A DNA stretch of 64,000 bases from Kiritimatiellales bacterium (GCA_041656295.1 JBBADV010000007.1:1-64000), one strand, 5' to 3'; shown: positions 34,777 through 43,735, counted from the first letter of the stretch. Numbers and translations are program-made. Notes: generated from the sequence alone by a model not told the origin.

Positions 34777-35799
34777 TTAACTTTCCTTTTTTGTTTCGTC
34801 GCCGCCGGCAAGGGACTCGCGCATGGAGGTGTCGGCCATGACGTTCTGCATGCGGTAGAAATCCATTACGCCGAGGTTGCCGTCTTTGAATGCCTGTGCG
34901 ATGGCGAGCGGAACCTGTGCCTGCGCTTCGATCACTTTTGCCTGCATTTCCTGTACGCGGGCGCGCATTTCCTGTTCGGCGGCAATGGCCATGGCACGGC
35001 GTCCTTCAGCTTCGGCCTGGCGCATTTTTTTGTCGGCTTCGGCGCGTTCGGTTTCAAGCTGTGCACCGACGTTGGCGGTGTTGGCGGTGCCGGCGACGCT
35101 TACGTCGGCAATGTCAATGGAGACAATTTCGAAGGCAGTTTGCGCGTCGAGTCCGCTTTCGAGCACTTTGCGCGAAATATGGTCGGGGTTTTCCAGTACA
35201 TTTTTATAGGATGCCATGGAGCCGACCGCGCTGACAATGCCCTGTCCGACGCGTGCGATGATGGTTTCTTCAGTGGCGCCGCCGACGAGCTGCTCGATAT
35301 TGGTGCGGACGGTAACGCGAGCTTTGATGAGCAGACGGATGCCGTCTTTTGCAACGGCATCGAGAACAGTAATTCCCTGGCGCGGATCGGGACAGTCGAT
35401 GACTTTCGGATTTACGCTGGTGGCCACGGCGTCGAGAATATCGCGGCCGGCGAGGTCGATGGCGGCGGCCTGCTGGAAGCTGAGTTCAATGTTGGCTTTA
35501 TCGGCAGCGATCAGCGCCTGTACCACGTTAATGACGTTTCCGCGCGCGAGATAGTGCGATTCGAGCTGATCAGTGGAAACGTCAAGTCCGGCGCGTACGG
35601 CCTGAATACGCGCACGGACAATCAGCGCGAGCGGCACTTTACGCAGGAACTTCATGCCGATCAAATTATAGAGTTTAATCGGCGCGCCGGAACCCCACGC
35701 CTGAATCCAGGCGGCGATCACCGACAGCACGACCATCGCGAGTACAAATGCGACGATGAGTACAAATATCCCGAGAATGAGTCCGATTCCGGTTGGCAT
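34777..35799 (-). CDS. floA: Flotillin-like protein FloA
   Basis: This scaffold protein of functional membrane microdomains has 340 residues with an N-terminal membrane hairpin (about 4-30), then GAPIKLYNLIGMKFLRKVPLALIVRARIQA, a PHB-type domain (VVQALIAADKANIELSFQQAAAIDLAGRDILDAV) and an Ala/Glu-rich coiled coil (about 235-300). This is the standard FloA (YqfA) layout. It follows the NfeD gene and a polymer-forming protein gene on the same strand; NfeD-FloA pairing is a well known arrangement. Confidence 0.92.
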   Translation of the reverse strand: MPTGIGLILGIFVLIVAFVLAMVVLSVIAAWIQAWGSGAPIKLYNLIGMKFLRKVPLALIVRARIQAVRAGLDVSTDQLESHYLARGNVINVVQALIAADKANIELSFQQAAAIDLAGRDILDAVATSVNPKVIDCPDPRQGITVLDAVAKDGIRLLIKARVTVRTNIEQLVGGATEETIIARVGQGIVSAVGSMASYKNVLENPDHISRKVLESGLDAQTAFEIVSIDIADVSVAGTANTANVGAQLETERAEADKKMRQAEAEGRRAMAIAAEQEMRARVQEMQAKVIEAQAQVPLAIAQAFKDGNLGVMDFYRMQNVMADTSMRESLAGGDETKKES

Positions 35800-35802
35800 A
35801 AT

Positions 35803-36960
35803 TTATTCCTCCGTTAATATTTGATTTTTCTGTTGAGTCTCTGTTTGTGCCGGGCGCCTGATGACGAACACCGGTTGTTTGAAAAGTGCGAGCGTGAGTG
35901 CGCCAAGCCCGAAGACGGCGGCAACGATTATGACAATACCGGCGATCGGAATCACTGCGGTAAGTGCGTAGAAAACGGCAAGTCCGGCGGCAAGCGGCGC
36001 AATTATTTTCCGGCGCGACATTTCATTGCGGCGCAGCACGGCAATACCGATCCACAGCGCGACAATGATGCGGCTGAGATAAAAGAGAATGCCGTAAAAT
36101 GCGGCGAGGAGGAGTCCGGGCGAAAATCCGATGAGCGAAAACAGCAATGCAAAAATTATGAGCGGGATTCCGGTCAGCGCCGCAACTCCGGCCAGCATGC
36201 ATTTGGTGCGCGAACTGCGCAGCAGATGGACGGAGGTGACAGTGTAATGCGGAAAGAGGGCGTAAAACAAAATCCCGGTGAGCAGTGCTGCGAGAAAATA
36301 GATGCTGTGCGACAGCAGGTCATGCCGGAACAACGGCGCCGGCGGTGAAAATGTACGGTTTAAATTTCCGGCAAGATGCACGGATGATGAAAGGATGAGT
36401 TCGTGCGGAGCGGTGTAATGAAGATTTCCTCCGAGTACGGCATCGTGCAAGACCACGATATCCTTCGCCGCGATGGTTATATCGCCGGAAATTTTTCCGC
36501 CGACTGTTACGCGATTGGCGAAAATTTTAACGTTGCCGCCGATGGTTCCTTTGATGATTACGTTTTCGCCGTAGCACAACACATTTTTTTCTATGGTTGC
36601 TGTCGGTTCAATAAGCACACTGCTTCCAACGGCGGTGAGTGATTTTTTCAGTGCGCCGGAAACGGCAGCGGTGCGTCCGGCAACGCGCAGTGTTTCAGTG
36701 AAATTTCCGCCGGCGATAATCTGATCGCCAATACTCCATACCGCACCGGAAAATTTTCCGTGCAGATCCACGGTGGATGCAAGAACAAAGAGATCCTCTT
36801 CCGCCGTTCCGTCGAACTGCGCTTTTCCTGCACTGATCCACATCTCATTGCGCAGCGTCTCGCCGGGCCCGCTGATAAATTCTTCACGCTGAACAAATTC
36901 CGCTGAGAATAAATTTCCGGCGAGCAGTATTAAAAAAAACAATAAAACCGGCTTCTTCAA
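35803..36960 (-). CDS. Polymer-forming (bactofilin-like) protein with membrane domain
   Basis: The 385-residue protein has a signal peptide (KKPVLLFFLILLAGNLFSA). A right-handed beta-solenoid-like region (about 35-200) with bactofilin-type repeats follows (GKFSGAVWSIGDQIIAGGNF, IIKGTIGGNVKIFANRVTVGGKISGDITIAA), then four or so membrane segments (about 215-365) and a charged tail. The solenoid would lie outside the cytoplasm. It overlaps the NfeD gene by 4 bases (ATGA) and ends 3 bases before floA, so the three act as a unit; the function is unknown. Confidence 0.75.
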   Translation of the reverse strand: MKKPVLLFFLILLAGNLFSAEFVQREEFISGPGETLRNEMWISAGKAQFDGTAEEDLFVLASTVDLHGKFSGAVWSIGDQIIAGGNFTETLRVAGRTAAVSGALKKSLTAVGSSVLIEPTATIEKNVLCYGENVIIKGTIGGNVKIFANRVTVGGKISGDITIAAKDIVVLHDAVLGGNLHYTAPHELILSSSVHLAGNLNRTFSPPAPLFRHDLLSHSIYFLAALLTGILFYALFPHYTVTSVHLLRSSRTKCMLAGVAALTGIPLIIFALLFSLIGFSPGLLLAAFYGILFYLSRIIVALWIGIAVLRRNEMSRRKIIAPLAAGLAVFYALTAVIPIAGIVIIVAAVFGLGALTLALFKQPVFVIRRPAQTETQQKNQILTEE

Positions 36961-37427
36961 ATCTGCCTCACATAAATCCGGTTGCCTTCCACTTTGCTGA
37001 TTTCAATGGAAGCATTCTGTTCAATCCAGGTGCTGTTTGCGATAACGTCGGCGCGCCGGCCGTCAAGGAGAGCTTTGCCGGCGGGGCGTAGATCGCTCAG
37101 CGCCGTTCCCCGCATACCGGTTTTCCACTCCGAATCTGTTTTCCCGGTGATGGCGGAATTCTGATTCAGCGCCAGCGCACGGCCGATCGGACTCTTGGGA
37201 AAGAATTTCATCCAGAGGAAAACGGCGAGGGCGGTGAGTATCAGAATCAGCAGCAGACTCAGCCAGCCAAGCACCGGCGGAAAAACAGTAAAGCCGATTA
37301 TTACAGCGGCAATCAGTGCCGCCGCACCGCAAATGCCGAGAATTCCGCCCGGCACGAAAATTTCGGCGCCGATTAAAAACAGACCAGTGGAAAGCAGTGT
37401 AAAGTACCAGCTCATTACGGCGATCAT
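36957..37427 (-). CDS. NfeD family protein
   Basis: The 156-residue protein has three to four membrane helices (about 6-25, 28-50, 55-75) followed by an OB-fold NfeD domain (GMRGTALSDLRPAGKALLDGRRADVIANSTWIEQNASIEISKVEGNRIYV, 100-156). NfeD proteins work with flotillins/SPFH proteins in membranes. The start may be ATG 37427 or ATG 37415 (MSWYFTLL). It is first in the NfeD-bactofilin-like-FloA-hypothetical unit. Confidence 0.88.
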   Translation of the reverse strand: MIAVMSWYFTLLSTGLFLIGAEIFVPGGILGICGAAALIAAVIIGFTVFPPVLGWLSLLLILILTALAVFLWMKFFPKSPIGRALALNQNSAITGKTDSEWKTGMRGTALSDLRPAGKALLDGRRADVIANSTWIEQNASIEISKVEGNRIYVRQI

Positions 37428-37728
37428 AGCTATCCACCGGAATGATGAAATGAAAAAGCGCTTAAATATGGGTCTGGCATTCCTGCCTGCCCGTTATTTT
37501 TCCGGCATTGGGAATTTACCGCGGATCAAACAGATATTGTAAATGAAAGGAAATGGGGTTTTGGCTTCCGAATCTCTTCTCCTTTTTAAATTATTCGTTT
37601 ATATCCGCGATTCGAAGAAAGGCTCGTCAAAGGCGGGCAGCGAAGCGGCAAATCCGCGGTGCAGAACTCCGGCTAAAAAATTTTGTCTCGACCCGCTGTG
37701 CCGGTACGGCACAATCAGAGCAATTTTT
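37428..37728. other. Divergent intergenic region between NfeD operon and MATE gene
   Basis: The 301-base region has no supported gene; a frame upstream of the MATE ATG is in phase but not family-like. An inverted repeat TGTGCCG/CGGCACA (37697-37713) ends 15 bases before the MATE ATG and could be an operator. No ribosome site stands out. Confidence 0.4.
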
Positions 37729-39102
37729 ATGAAAAAGAAAATTGATCTGACCGAAGGGTCGCTCGGGCGGCATATTCTGCGGATGACACCGCCGATGGTG
37801 CTGGGGTTCCTATCGATGGTGATTTTCAATATATCTGATGCGTGGTTTCTTTCACGGCTCGGAATCACATATCTCGCCGCGATCGGTTATACGTTTCCGC
37901 TGGTGATGATTTTTCAGAATATCGGCATGGGGATCGCGCTGGGAACGGCGTCATGTGTAAGCCGCGCAATCGGCAAAAACGATACCGATCACGTCCGGCA
38001 TCTCACCAGTTACAGCATACTGCTTGCCGCTGTGGTATTAGTCGTTATGTCGATCGCCGGACAGTTGCTGCTGCGTTATCTGCTGGAAGCGATGGGGGCC
38101 AAGGGTGAAACATTCGCCGCCGCACAAACCTATATGCGCATCTGGTTCTGTTATGCTCCATTTGGCATTCTGCCGATGATCGGTCATAACGCAATGCGCG
38201 CCACCGGCAATACGCTGCAGCCCGGACTGATTATTGCGTCGGGTGCACTGCTGAATTTAATTCTCGATCCGCTGCTCATTTTCGGCATCGGAATTTTTCC
38301 GGCGCTCGGTATGGCCGGCGCATCGATTGCGACAGGAATTGCGCGGCTGTGGATGCTTATCTGGTGTTTTTCGCTGCTGTATTTTCGGTTTAATCTGCTC
38401 TCATTTCAGTGGACCGGCGTGCGCAAAATGCTGGAAGCGTGGCGTGATGTGCTTTATGTCGCCGCGCCAGCTGCCGCGACCAATATGCTGATGCCGGTTA
38501 CTAACGGAATTATTTTACGCATAATTTCCGGCTTCGGGCAGCATGCGATCGCTGCGACGACCGCCGGACAGCGCATTGAAGGAATCGCGTATATGATTCC
38601 GATGGCGATGGGCAGCACGCTTGTACCGATCCTCGGGCAGAACTGGGGGGCGCGCCGGCTCGATCGCGTGCGCGGCGCATGGATTCGCACAAACTGTTAC
38701 GGTAGTGTATATTCTGTTCTCTGTCTGATTCTCGTTTTCTTTTTCGGGCGGCAGATTGCCGGGATTTTCAGCCATAAACCTGAAGTGAACCGTCTGATTG
38801 TTATTTATCTGCGCATCATGCTCTCCGGCGCGATCATGCTGCACATGCTGGTTCACAGCGGGTTCGCTTTTAACGCCATCGGCAAACCGATTCATGCATC
38901 AGTCCTTACCGCTGTGAGGCTGCTGCTGTTCGTGCTGCCGCTGGCGTGGCTCGGCTCCAAACTCGCCGGCGTGGCGGGAATTTATTTCGGTAACTCGCTC
39001 GGTCATGTTCTCGCCGGCACCGTCGCTATTCTCTGGTTTTCCGGCACACTCAGGAAAATCAGAAAAAACGAATTAGCGGATAAGCAGATCAATAAATTAT
39101 AG
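37729..39102 (+). CDS. MATE family efflux transporter
   Basis: The 457-residue membrane protein has about 12 helices and the MATE pattern. GRHILRMTPPMVLGFLSMVIFNISDAWFLSRLG is at the N-terminus, with GMGIALGTASCVSRAIGKND near 66. The repeat in the second half has PVTNGIILRIISGFGQHAIAATTAGQRIEGIAYMIPMAMGSTLVPILGQNWGA. Such proteins export drugs or metabolites in exchange for Na+ or H+; the substrate is unknown. ATG 37729 is chosen because MKKKIDLTEGSLGRHIL is the usual beginning. Confidence 0.9.
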   Translation: MKKKIDLTEGSLGRHILRMTPPMVLGFLSMVIFNISDAWFLSRLGITYLAAIGYTFPLVMIFQNIGMGIALGTASCVSRAIGKNDTDHVRHLTSYSILLAAVVLVVMSIAGQLLLRYLLEAMGAKGETFAAAQTYMRIWFCYAPFGILPMIGHNAMRATGNTLQPGLIIASGALLNLILDPLLIFGIGIFPALGMAGASIATGIARLWMLIWCFSLLYFRFNLLSFQWTGVRKMLEAWRDVLYVAAPAAATNMLMPVTNGIILRIISGFGQHAIAATTAGQRIEGIAYMIPMAMGSTLVPILGQNWGARRLDRVRGAWIRTNCYGSVYSVLCLILVFFFGRQIAGIFSHKPEVNRLIVIYLRIMLSGAIMLHMLVHSGFAFNAIGKPIHASVLTAVRLLLFVLPLAWLGSKLAGVAGIYFGNSLGHVLAGTVAILWFSGTLRKIRKNELADKQINKL

Positions 39103-39148
39103 GATTAATTCATTCTGGTAGATAGGCAAAGTATCGGCAACGATTTTC

Positions 39149-42100
39149 TTATAATTCGACTGTTTCCACCGTGTCACGAATTAAAATCAACGTAGCTGAA
39201 ACCGGCGCACCATCATGCAGTTTTTTCACCGCGTCCTGATATGTATTAAGTTGCGGCGCATAAATTTTACGCGCATTTTCCGGCGACTCACCGGAAAATT
39301 TATAATCAAAAATTTTCCATCCGGCGGGAAACCTCACCAGCAGATCAATCGTGCCGTCGATAATGAAATCATCATGCTTCAATACAAACGGATATTCGAC
39401 AAAAAGCTGTGTCGCGCCGGCAGTCGCGGTGCGTAAAAATTTGCGCGTTGCCTCAAGCTGCGGAATCAGCAGTTCTGTTTCTACTGCACCGGTTTCCGCT
39501 TCAAACAACTTTACCAGCGCCGGAATTTCACCATTCCAGTTATTCTTGGCCAGTTCTTCTAACACAGTATGACCCAGTGTTCCGAATAATGCCGGATTTT
39601 TTAGTGGCGGATAATAAGCAGCAAGTGGATGATCCTTTTCTTTTTCTATTTTAACCAATTCCGTCACTGTTTTCCGCTCAACTCCCGCCGGAACTTTTAA
39701 TGGAACAAATTTGACATCCTCAACCCTGAGCCCTGAATCCTGAGCGCGGAACTCTATTTCCGGTATTTCTGAAAATTTCCGAATCTTCAATATATCTGTG
39801 CCGGCGTTCGAAATAAATTGTTCTGATTGCTTTAACCAGCCGGTCGGCTTTGATGTGCCGGCGCCGGAAAAGACGATCAGATCGCGCGCGCGCGTCATCG
39901 CAACATAAAACACATTTGTCTGCTCCAGCTGCCGGACGTCTTTGTCGGCAGTGCGCGCGGCATCCCAGCCCGGCGTTTCCATTTTTGCGCCGGAGATTCC
40001 GGTGATATTCATTTCAAGTTTTCCGGCATCGGTAAACTGCGCGAAGAACGTATTGCTCATATCTCCGAAACTGATGTCCGGCACAAAGCAGACGCGTTTC
40101 GTTAACCCTTTTGCGCCGTGCGCTGTCATAATCGTTACGGCGTTCTGCTCCCGGTCCGGCAGCAGCGCTTCTGCCGCACTGCCGCGCGGCGGCGTTTTAA
40201 TGGCTTTTTCAAACCGGCGCACCACATCCGGCAGCAGCGTTTGTCCGCCGCGTTCCGCGGTGCGCAGCCAATCGAGCGCCTTTTTAAAATTTGCCAGGCT
40301 TTGTCCGCCGTTGGAATTTCCAGCGAGCACAGCGTCGAAGGCCGTTTCACGAACCGCATCACGCACGAGTGCCGACGCCGTTTTTTCGCCGATCAGTTTT
40401 CGATAGCGCAAAATCCGTTCCGCCGCCGGAACTCCGCTTTCAAAGAAATTGCGGCGCAGGATTTCGCGGTCAAACGTCTCTCCGTTCCAGCCGAACGCAA
40501 CAATCTGTTCATCAGAAAGCCCGGCAAACGGCGAACGCATAGTTCCGACCAGCGCCAGATCATTTTCCGGCTCGCACAGCGTTTGCAGGAATAAAAGCAT
40601 ATCGCGTACTTCCTGCTGTTTAAACAGCGCAGCGCCCTTGCCGCCGGATGTATACGGAATATCTGCTTTGCGCAGCGCCTGCTCCAGTATCGTCTGGTAC
40701 TTCGCCCGCCTTAATAAAATTAAAATATCGCCGTATTGTACCGGTGCCTTTTCAACGAAACGTTTTGCCTGTTCATCATAGCCGAACTCCGGGCACCACG
40801 CGTTCTCGTGAACCAATAACTTAATCCGGCGCGCGACCGCCGCCATTTCTTCGTCAGTCGAACAGTCTTCAGAATCCGGCGCGAGAAATTCAACACACGC
40901 ACCTTTACCGCTTTCTGTCAGAGCATTTAATTCCGGTGCCGGTTCCAGCGCAGCGTTGTGATAATCAGGATATAAACCGGCGAACAGTTCGTTCACTGCC
41001 GTCAGTACGCGGTCTTTGCTGCGAAAACTTTTTTTCAATGCAACCTGTTTTAATCCGCCGCGCGCCGCCATCAGTTTTTCAATATCCGGCATCACATCCG
41101 GATCAGCGCTGCGCCATGCATAAATCGACTGCTTGCGGTCGCCGCAAATCACCAGATTTGTTTCCGCACGCCACAGTGCTTTAATAATTTCAAACTGCAC
41201 GCGCGACGTGTCCTGAACTTCATCGACAATGATCCAGTCAAAACTTACGCCATCCGGGTTTCGTTTTAGCAGATCGCGAACCAGCAGGAGCTGATCGTCA
41301 AAATCCACCGCATCGCGTGCGCGTTTCACCGCTGTAAATTCTTGTGATGCGGTCGACAGACATTGCGCAAACGCTTTGAACATGTCGAACTCCTGCGCAT
41401 AAAAAAATTCAGCAAGAAACTGTTTTTTCAGCGCGGATAACTCATCCGACAATGCTTTGTTTACACGTCCGAATTTCGGGAGCTGCGCAATCATTTTCAC
41501 ATTGGGGAAATGATCAACCGCCGCCTTTAGCCGTATTTCAGCTTCCATTCCTGTTTTCGTCGTTGTACCAAGCGCACAGAGTTCATCATAAATTTTTTCA
41601 AAATGAATCCGGTCGACTGTATGTTCCGGCGGCGGAAGCAGCGCTCCAGCATCTGAAAGATCCAGCCCGCGGCTCGCCGCTTTTTCAAGCAGTGCGCGCA
41701 TGGTTTTAATCACGCTCGAATCAAAGTCGCCGAGCACTGAAAGTCCGGCGCAAAACGTACGGAAATTCGCATCGGTTTCGAGCGCTTGAATTATTGTCCG
41801 GCGCAGCACATCATTGAGCAGAACATCGCGCGCATCGTCGTCCAGCGTTTGAAAATCCGGCGACAGGCCGGCGTCCAGCGCGAACTCGCGCAGAAGTCCG
41901 GCGCAAAATGCATGAATGGTTGAAATGTTTGCCGCCGGCATCGACCGCAGTGCGCGCCGTGCTATCGCCGCAGTTTCATCGTCGCCGGAATTCAGTGCAC
42001 CGGTTTCAGCGGCGAGCAGTTTCCGGGCGACGCGTGCGCGCAGTTCGGCGGCGGCGTTATCTGTAAATGTCATCAGTAAAAGCTGTTCCGCCGGCACCGG

Positions 42101-42214
42101 CGCGCGGTTTTCCGGCAGATGTTCGTGGGCTGACCCGAGCACCAGCGCCGTGTACAGCTCCGTAACCTGCCACGTTTTCCCCGTCCCGGCGGAGGCGTTG
42201 AAAATCAGATTCAT
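39149..42214 (-). CDS. AddA/UvrD-type helicase with C-terminal PD-(D/E)XK nuclease
   Basis: The 1021-residue protein is a superfamily 1 helicase fused to a RecB-like nuclease, as in AddA/RecB, which process DNA double-strand ends for recombination. Walker A ASAGTGKT lies at 8-15; LLLMTFTDNAAAELRARV is motif Ia, WIIVDEVQDTSRVQFEII motif II, and VTIMTAHGAKGL motif V. The nuclease motif is DGTIDLLVRF...IFDYKFSG near 960-985. An AddB partner is not in the window. A short heptad repeat (39721-39746) lies inside the coding region and gives RAQDSGLRVEDV between the helicase and nuclease parts. Confidence 0.88.
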   Translation of the reverse strand: MNLIFNASAGTGKTWQVTELYTALVLGSAHEHLPENRAPVPAEQLLLMTFTDNAAAELRARVARKLLAAETGALNSGDDETAAIARRALRSMPAANISTIHAFCAGLLREFALDAGLSPDFQTLDDDARDVLLNDVLRRTIIQALETDANFRTFCAGLSVLGDFDSSVIKTMRALLEKAASRGLDLSDAGALLPPPEHTVDRIHFEKIYDELCALGTTTKTGMEAEIRLKAAVDHFPNVKMIAQLPKFGRVNKALSDELSALKKQFLAEFFYAQEFDMFKAFAQCLSTASQEFTAVKRARDAVDFDDQLLLVRDLLKRNPDGVSFDWIIVDEVQDTSRVQFEIIKALWRAETNLVICGDRKQSIYAWRSADPDVMPDIEKLMAARGGLKQVALKKSFRSKDRVLTAVNELFAGLYPDYHNAALEPAPELNALTESGKGACVEFLAPDSEDCSTDEEMAAVARRIKLLVHENAWCPEFGYDEQAKRFVEKAPVQYGDILILLRRAKYQTILEQALRKADIPYTSGGKGAALFKQQEVRDMLLFLQTLCEPENDLALVGTMRSPFAGLSDEQIVAFGWNGETFDREILRRNFFESGVPAAERILRYRKLIGEKTASALVRDAVRETAFDAVLAGNSNGGQSLANFKKALDWLRTAERGGQTLLPDVVRRFEKAIKTPPRGSAAEALLPDREQNAVTIMTAHGAKGLTKRVCFVPDISFGDMSNTFFAQFTDAGKLEMNITGISGAKMETPGWDAARTADKDVRQLEQTNVFYVAMTRARDLIVFSGAGTSKPTGWLKQSEQFISNAGTDILKIRKFSEIPEIEFRAQDSGLRVEDVKFVPLKVPAGVERKTVTELVKIEKEKDHPLAAYYPPLKNPALFGTLGHTVLEELAKNNWNGEIPALVKLFEAETGAVETELLIPQLEATRKFLRTATAGATQLFVEYPFVLKHDDFIIDGTIDLLVRFPAGWKIFDYKFSGESPENARKIYAPQLNTYQDAVKKLHDGAPVSATLILIRDTVETVEL
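39721..39746 (-). repeat. Heptad repeat (family A) inside the AddA-like gene
   Basis: On the plus strand: CCCTGAG, CCCTGAA, TCCTGAG in a row (39724-39744), the same unit as at 8180-8207. It is in frame and encodes AQDSGLRVE in a linker. Confidence 0.7.
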
Positions 42215-42274
42215 CCGGCAAGCGTAATATGTAACAGATCATGCGCGCCAACAAAAAATCCGGTATTCCGGCGA

Positions 42275-42306
42275 ACAAAAAACTCCGCCTGAAATCAGGC
42301 GGAGTT
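42275..42306 (-). terminator. Rho-independent terminator of the Fur/PTPS-like genes
   Basis: A perfect 12-bp stem AACTCCGCCTGA/TCAGGCGGAGTT (42281-42306) is followed on the minus strand by TTTTTTG. It lies 31 bases after the stop of the PTPS-like gene. Confidence 0.88.
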
Positions 42307-42336
42307 CCGTTTATTCTGATTGCTGCAAGTGAACGC

Positions 42337-42816
42337 TCAGAATTTCTGGGATGCGCAGTTGTCGCCGGAAACGAATGTCATCTTTTTGATGTTGAGCTTA
42401 TCTTTCAGCAGAAAATGAAAGGCTTCAATCAGGTTTTCACAGGTGGCAACTTTTGAAACCACCACCAGACGGCATTCCGGATAGGCTTTGGCAAGCTCAT
42501 TGTCAAACGGCAGTCCGAGCATGGTATTCGTGGGCGCTCCGTTGCGGATTCCCTGCTTTTCGTAAGCGGCAAGCACTCCGGGCAGAAGCGGATCTTCTTT
42601 CTGCAGAATCAGAGCATGATCGAAATTTTTCAGATAGTCCCAGGCGATTTTCTTGATGCCGTTGCACGGATAAACAAATCCGGTGCGGGCATCGACGTCG
42701 CCGGCGACTTCGATCGTTAATAATCCTGTGTGTCCGTGCAGATACTGCGCCTCGCCCTCATAACCGAGAAAACGGTGCGAATACTGAATGTTGAGTTGTG
42801 TGATTGATCTGGCCAT
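42337..42816 (-). CDS. 6-pyruvoyl-tetrahydropterin synthase/QueD-like protein, catalytic Cys absent
   Basis: The 159-residue protein has zinc-site motifs YSHRF (His14) and YLHGHTG (His27, His29), LKNFDHALI near 63-71 and TCENLIEAFHFLL near 125, as in the PTPS/QueD fold. The cysteine that QueD carries four residues before HGH is Ala here, the mammalian-type position is Gly, and the Glu of the PTPS-III type is Gln. A normal QueD reaction is therefore doubtful. It follows a Fur-family gene by 36 bases and is ended by a strong terminator; metal-linked regulation is possible. Confidence 0.75.
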   Translation of the reverse strand: MARSITQLNIQYSHRFLGYEGEAQYLHGHTGLLTIEVAGDVDARTGFVYPCNGIKKIAWDYLKNFDHALILQKEDPLLPGVLAAYEKQGIRNGAPTNTMLGLPFDNELAKAYPECRLVVVSKVATCENLIEAFHFLLKDKLNIKKMTFVSGDNCASQKF

Positions 42817-42852
42817 ACTGTCCTTCCTTTCTGTTTTTGGGTTTCCTGTCTT

Positions 42853-43263
42853 CTAGCGGCATTTACTGCAAATGCCGGAAATTCTCAATTCGATCTGCCG
42901 GATTTCTCCTTTGACGGCATCATCCGGCACCGTCATTTTCTGTGATAAATCAAAGTCAATAATCGTGCCGCACTGTTCACAGACAAAATGTCCGTGGGAA
43001 TCCGTCCGGCTGTCGTAGCGCGCATTCTCGATATGATCCAAGCGGTTTAAAATTCCGCACTGAGAAAATTCATTCAGAATCCGGTATACACTTTCACGGG
43101 TAACGGTCGGTGCGGTCTCGCGCACATGATTCCATACGGTATCCACACCGGGGTGAGAAAGGTTGCCCCGCATAAAGCCGTAAACCGCACGCCGCTGGAT
43201 GGTACACTTCCAGTTATTCCTGCGGCAGATCGCCGTAAATTCTCTGTCAATTTCCTGTTTCAC
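42853..43263 (-). CDS. Fur/PerR family transcriptional regulator
   Basis: The 136-residue protein has the Fur winged helix (TIQRRAVYGFMRGNLSHPGVDTVWNHVRETAPTVTRESVYRILNEFSQCGIL) and a dimerisation domain with structural zinc cysteines CEQC (near 95-98) and CSKC (near 132-135), plus HGHF. Whether it senses iron, zinc, manganese or peroxide cannot be decided. It precedes the PTPS-like gene and has an 8-bp inverted repeat 20 bases upstream of its ATG, probably its own operator. Confidence 0.88.
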   Translation of the reverse strand: MKQEIDREFTAICRRNNWKCTIQRRAVYGFMRGNLSHPGVDTVWNHVRETAPTVTRESVYRILNEFSQCGILNRLDHIENARYDSRTDSHGHFVCEQCGTIIDFDLSQKMTVPDDAVKGEIRQIELRISGICSKCR

Positions 43264-43282
43264 AAATATCGGCTCTGATTTT

Positions 43283-43305
43283 TAAATAAATGTAATATTT
43301 ATTTA
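43283..43305. promoter_or_regulatory. Candidate Fur-type operator
   Basis: A perfect inverted repeat TAAATAAA/TTTATTTA with a seven-base centre (TGTAATA) lies 20 bases before the Fur-family start. AT-rich palindromes of about this size are typical of Fur/PerR boxes. Autoregulation is inferred from position. Confidence 0.6.
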
Positions 43306-43436
43306 TGGACGATCAAGACCTTTTTAATACATTTTTTTGAATAGAAAATAATTTCCGGTATTTCTGAATTTTCCGGCACTTGTACGCTCTTCCGTGATGA
43401 ACCAAAATTTGTGAAATATATTTTGTATAACCCGCA

Positions 43437-43476
43437 GCCATTCATCCCCGGTCTTTTAAGACCGGGGATGAATGGC
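43437..43476. repeat. Perfect 19-bp inverted repeat at the edge of the IS relic
   Basis: GCCATTCATCCCCGGTCTT is followed by TT and its exact reverse complement (43458-43476). The right arm directly joins the IS relic. A second palindrome with the same ATTCATCCCC lead is at 44205-44229. Confidence 0.85.
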
Positions 43477-43480
43477 ACCC

Positions 43481-43735
43481 ACAAACGGGCAGATTGAGCG
43501 GATGAACTGAACATTGAAAGAGGCAACGGTGAAGCGTTATCACTACGGAACCCATGATCAGCTAAAAGAACATATACAGACCTTTGTGACGGCCTATCAC
43601 TTTGCCAAACGGCTCAAAACATTACATGGCCTCACGCCATACGAATATATCTGCAACATCTGGACTTCTGCTCTGGATCGCTTTAAGTTTAATTCGTTCC
43701 ACTACACTGTGGGACTAAACAATTACGGTTGAAAA
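43481..43735 (+). pseudogene. IS481-type transposase relic, second copy
   Basis: The frame TNGQIERMN-stop-TLKEATVKRYHYGTHDQL and onward aligns with the copy at 1-365. A C-to-T change makes a TGA at 43508-43510, and everything upstream of TNGQ is missing. The 3' end is undamaged and reads FHYTVGLNNYG; the element end GGGACTAAACA is at 43711-43721, after which the two copies diverge. It is a dead fragment and lies in the same orientation as the first. Confidence 0.85.

Noticed and set aside
34558..35817. 419-codon plus-strand frame opposite floA
   Set aside because: The minus strand encodes FloA with all its motifs; the plus frame is a shadow.
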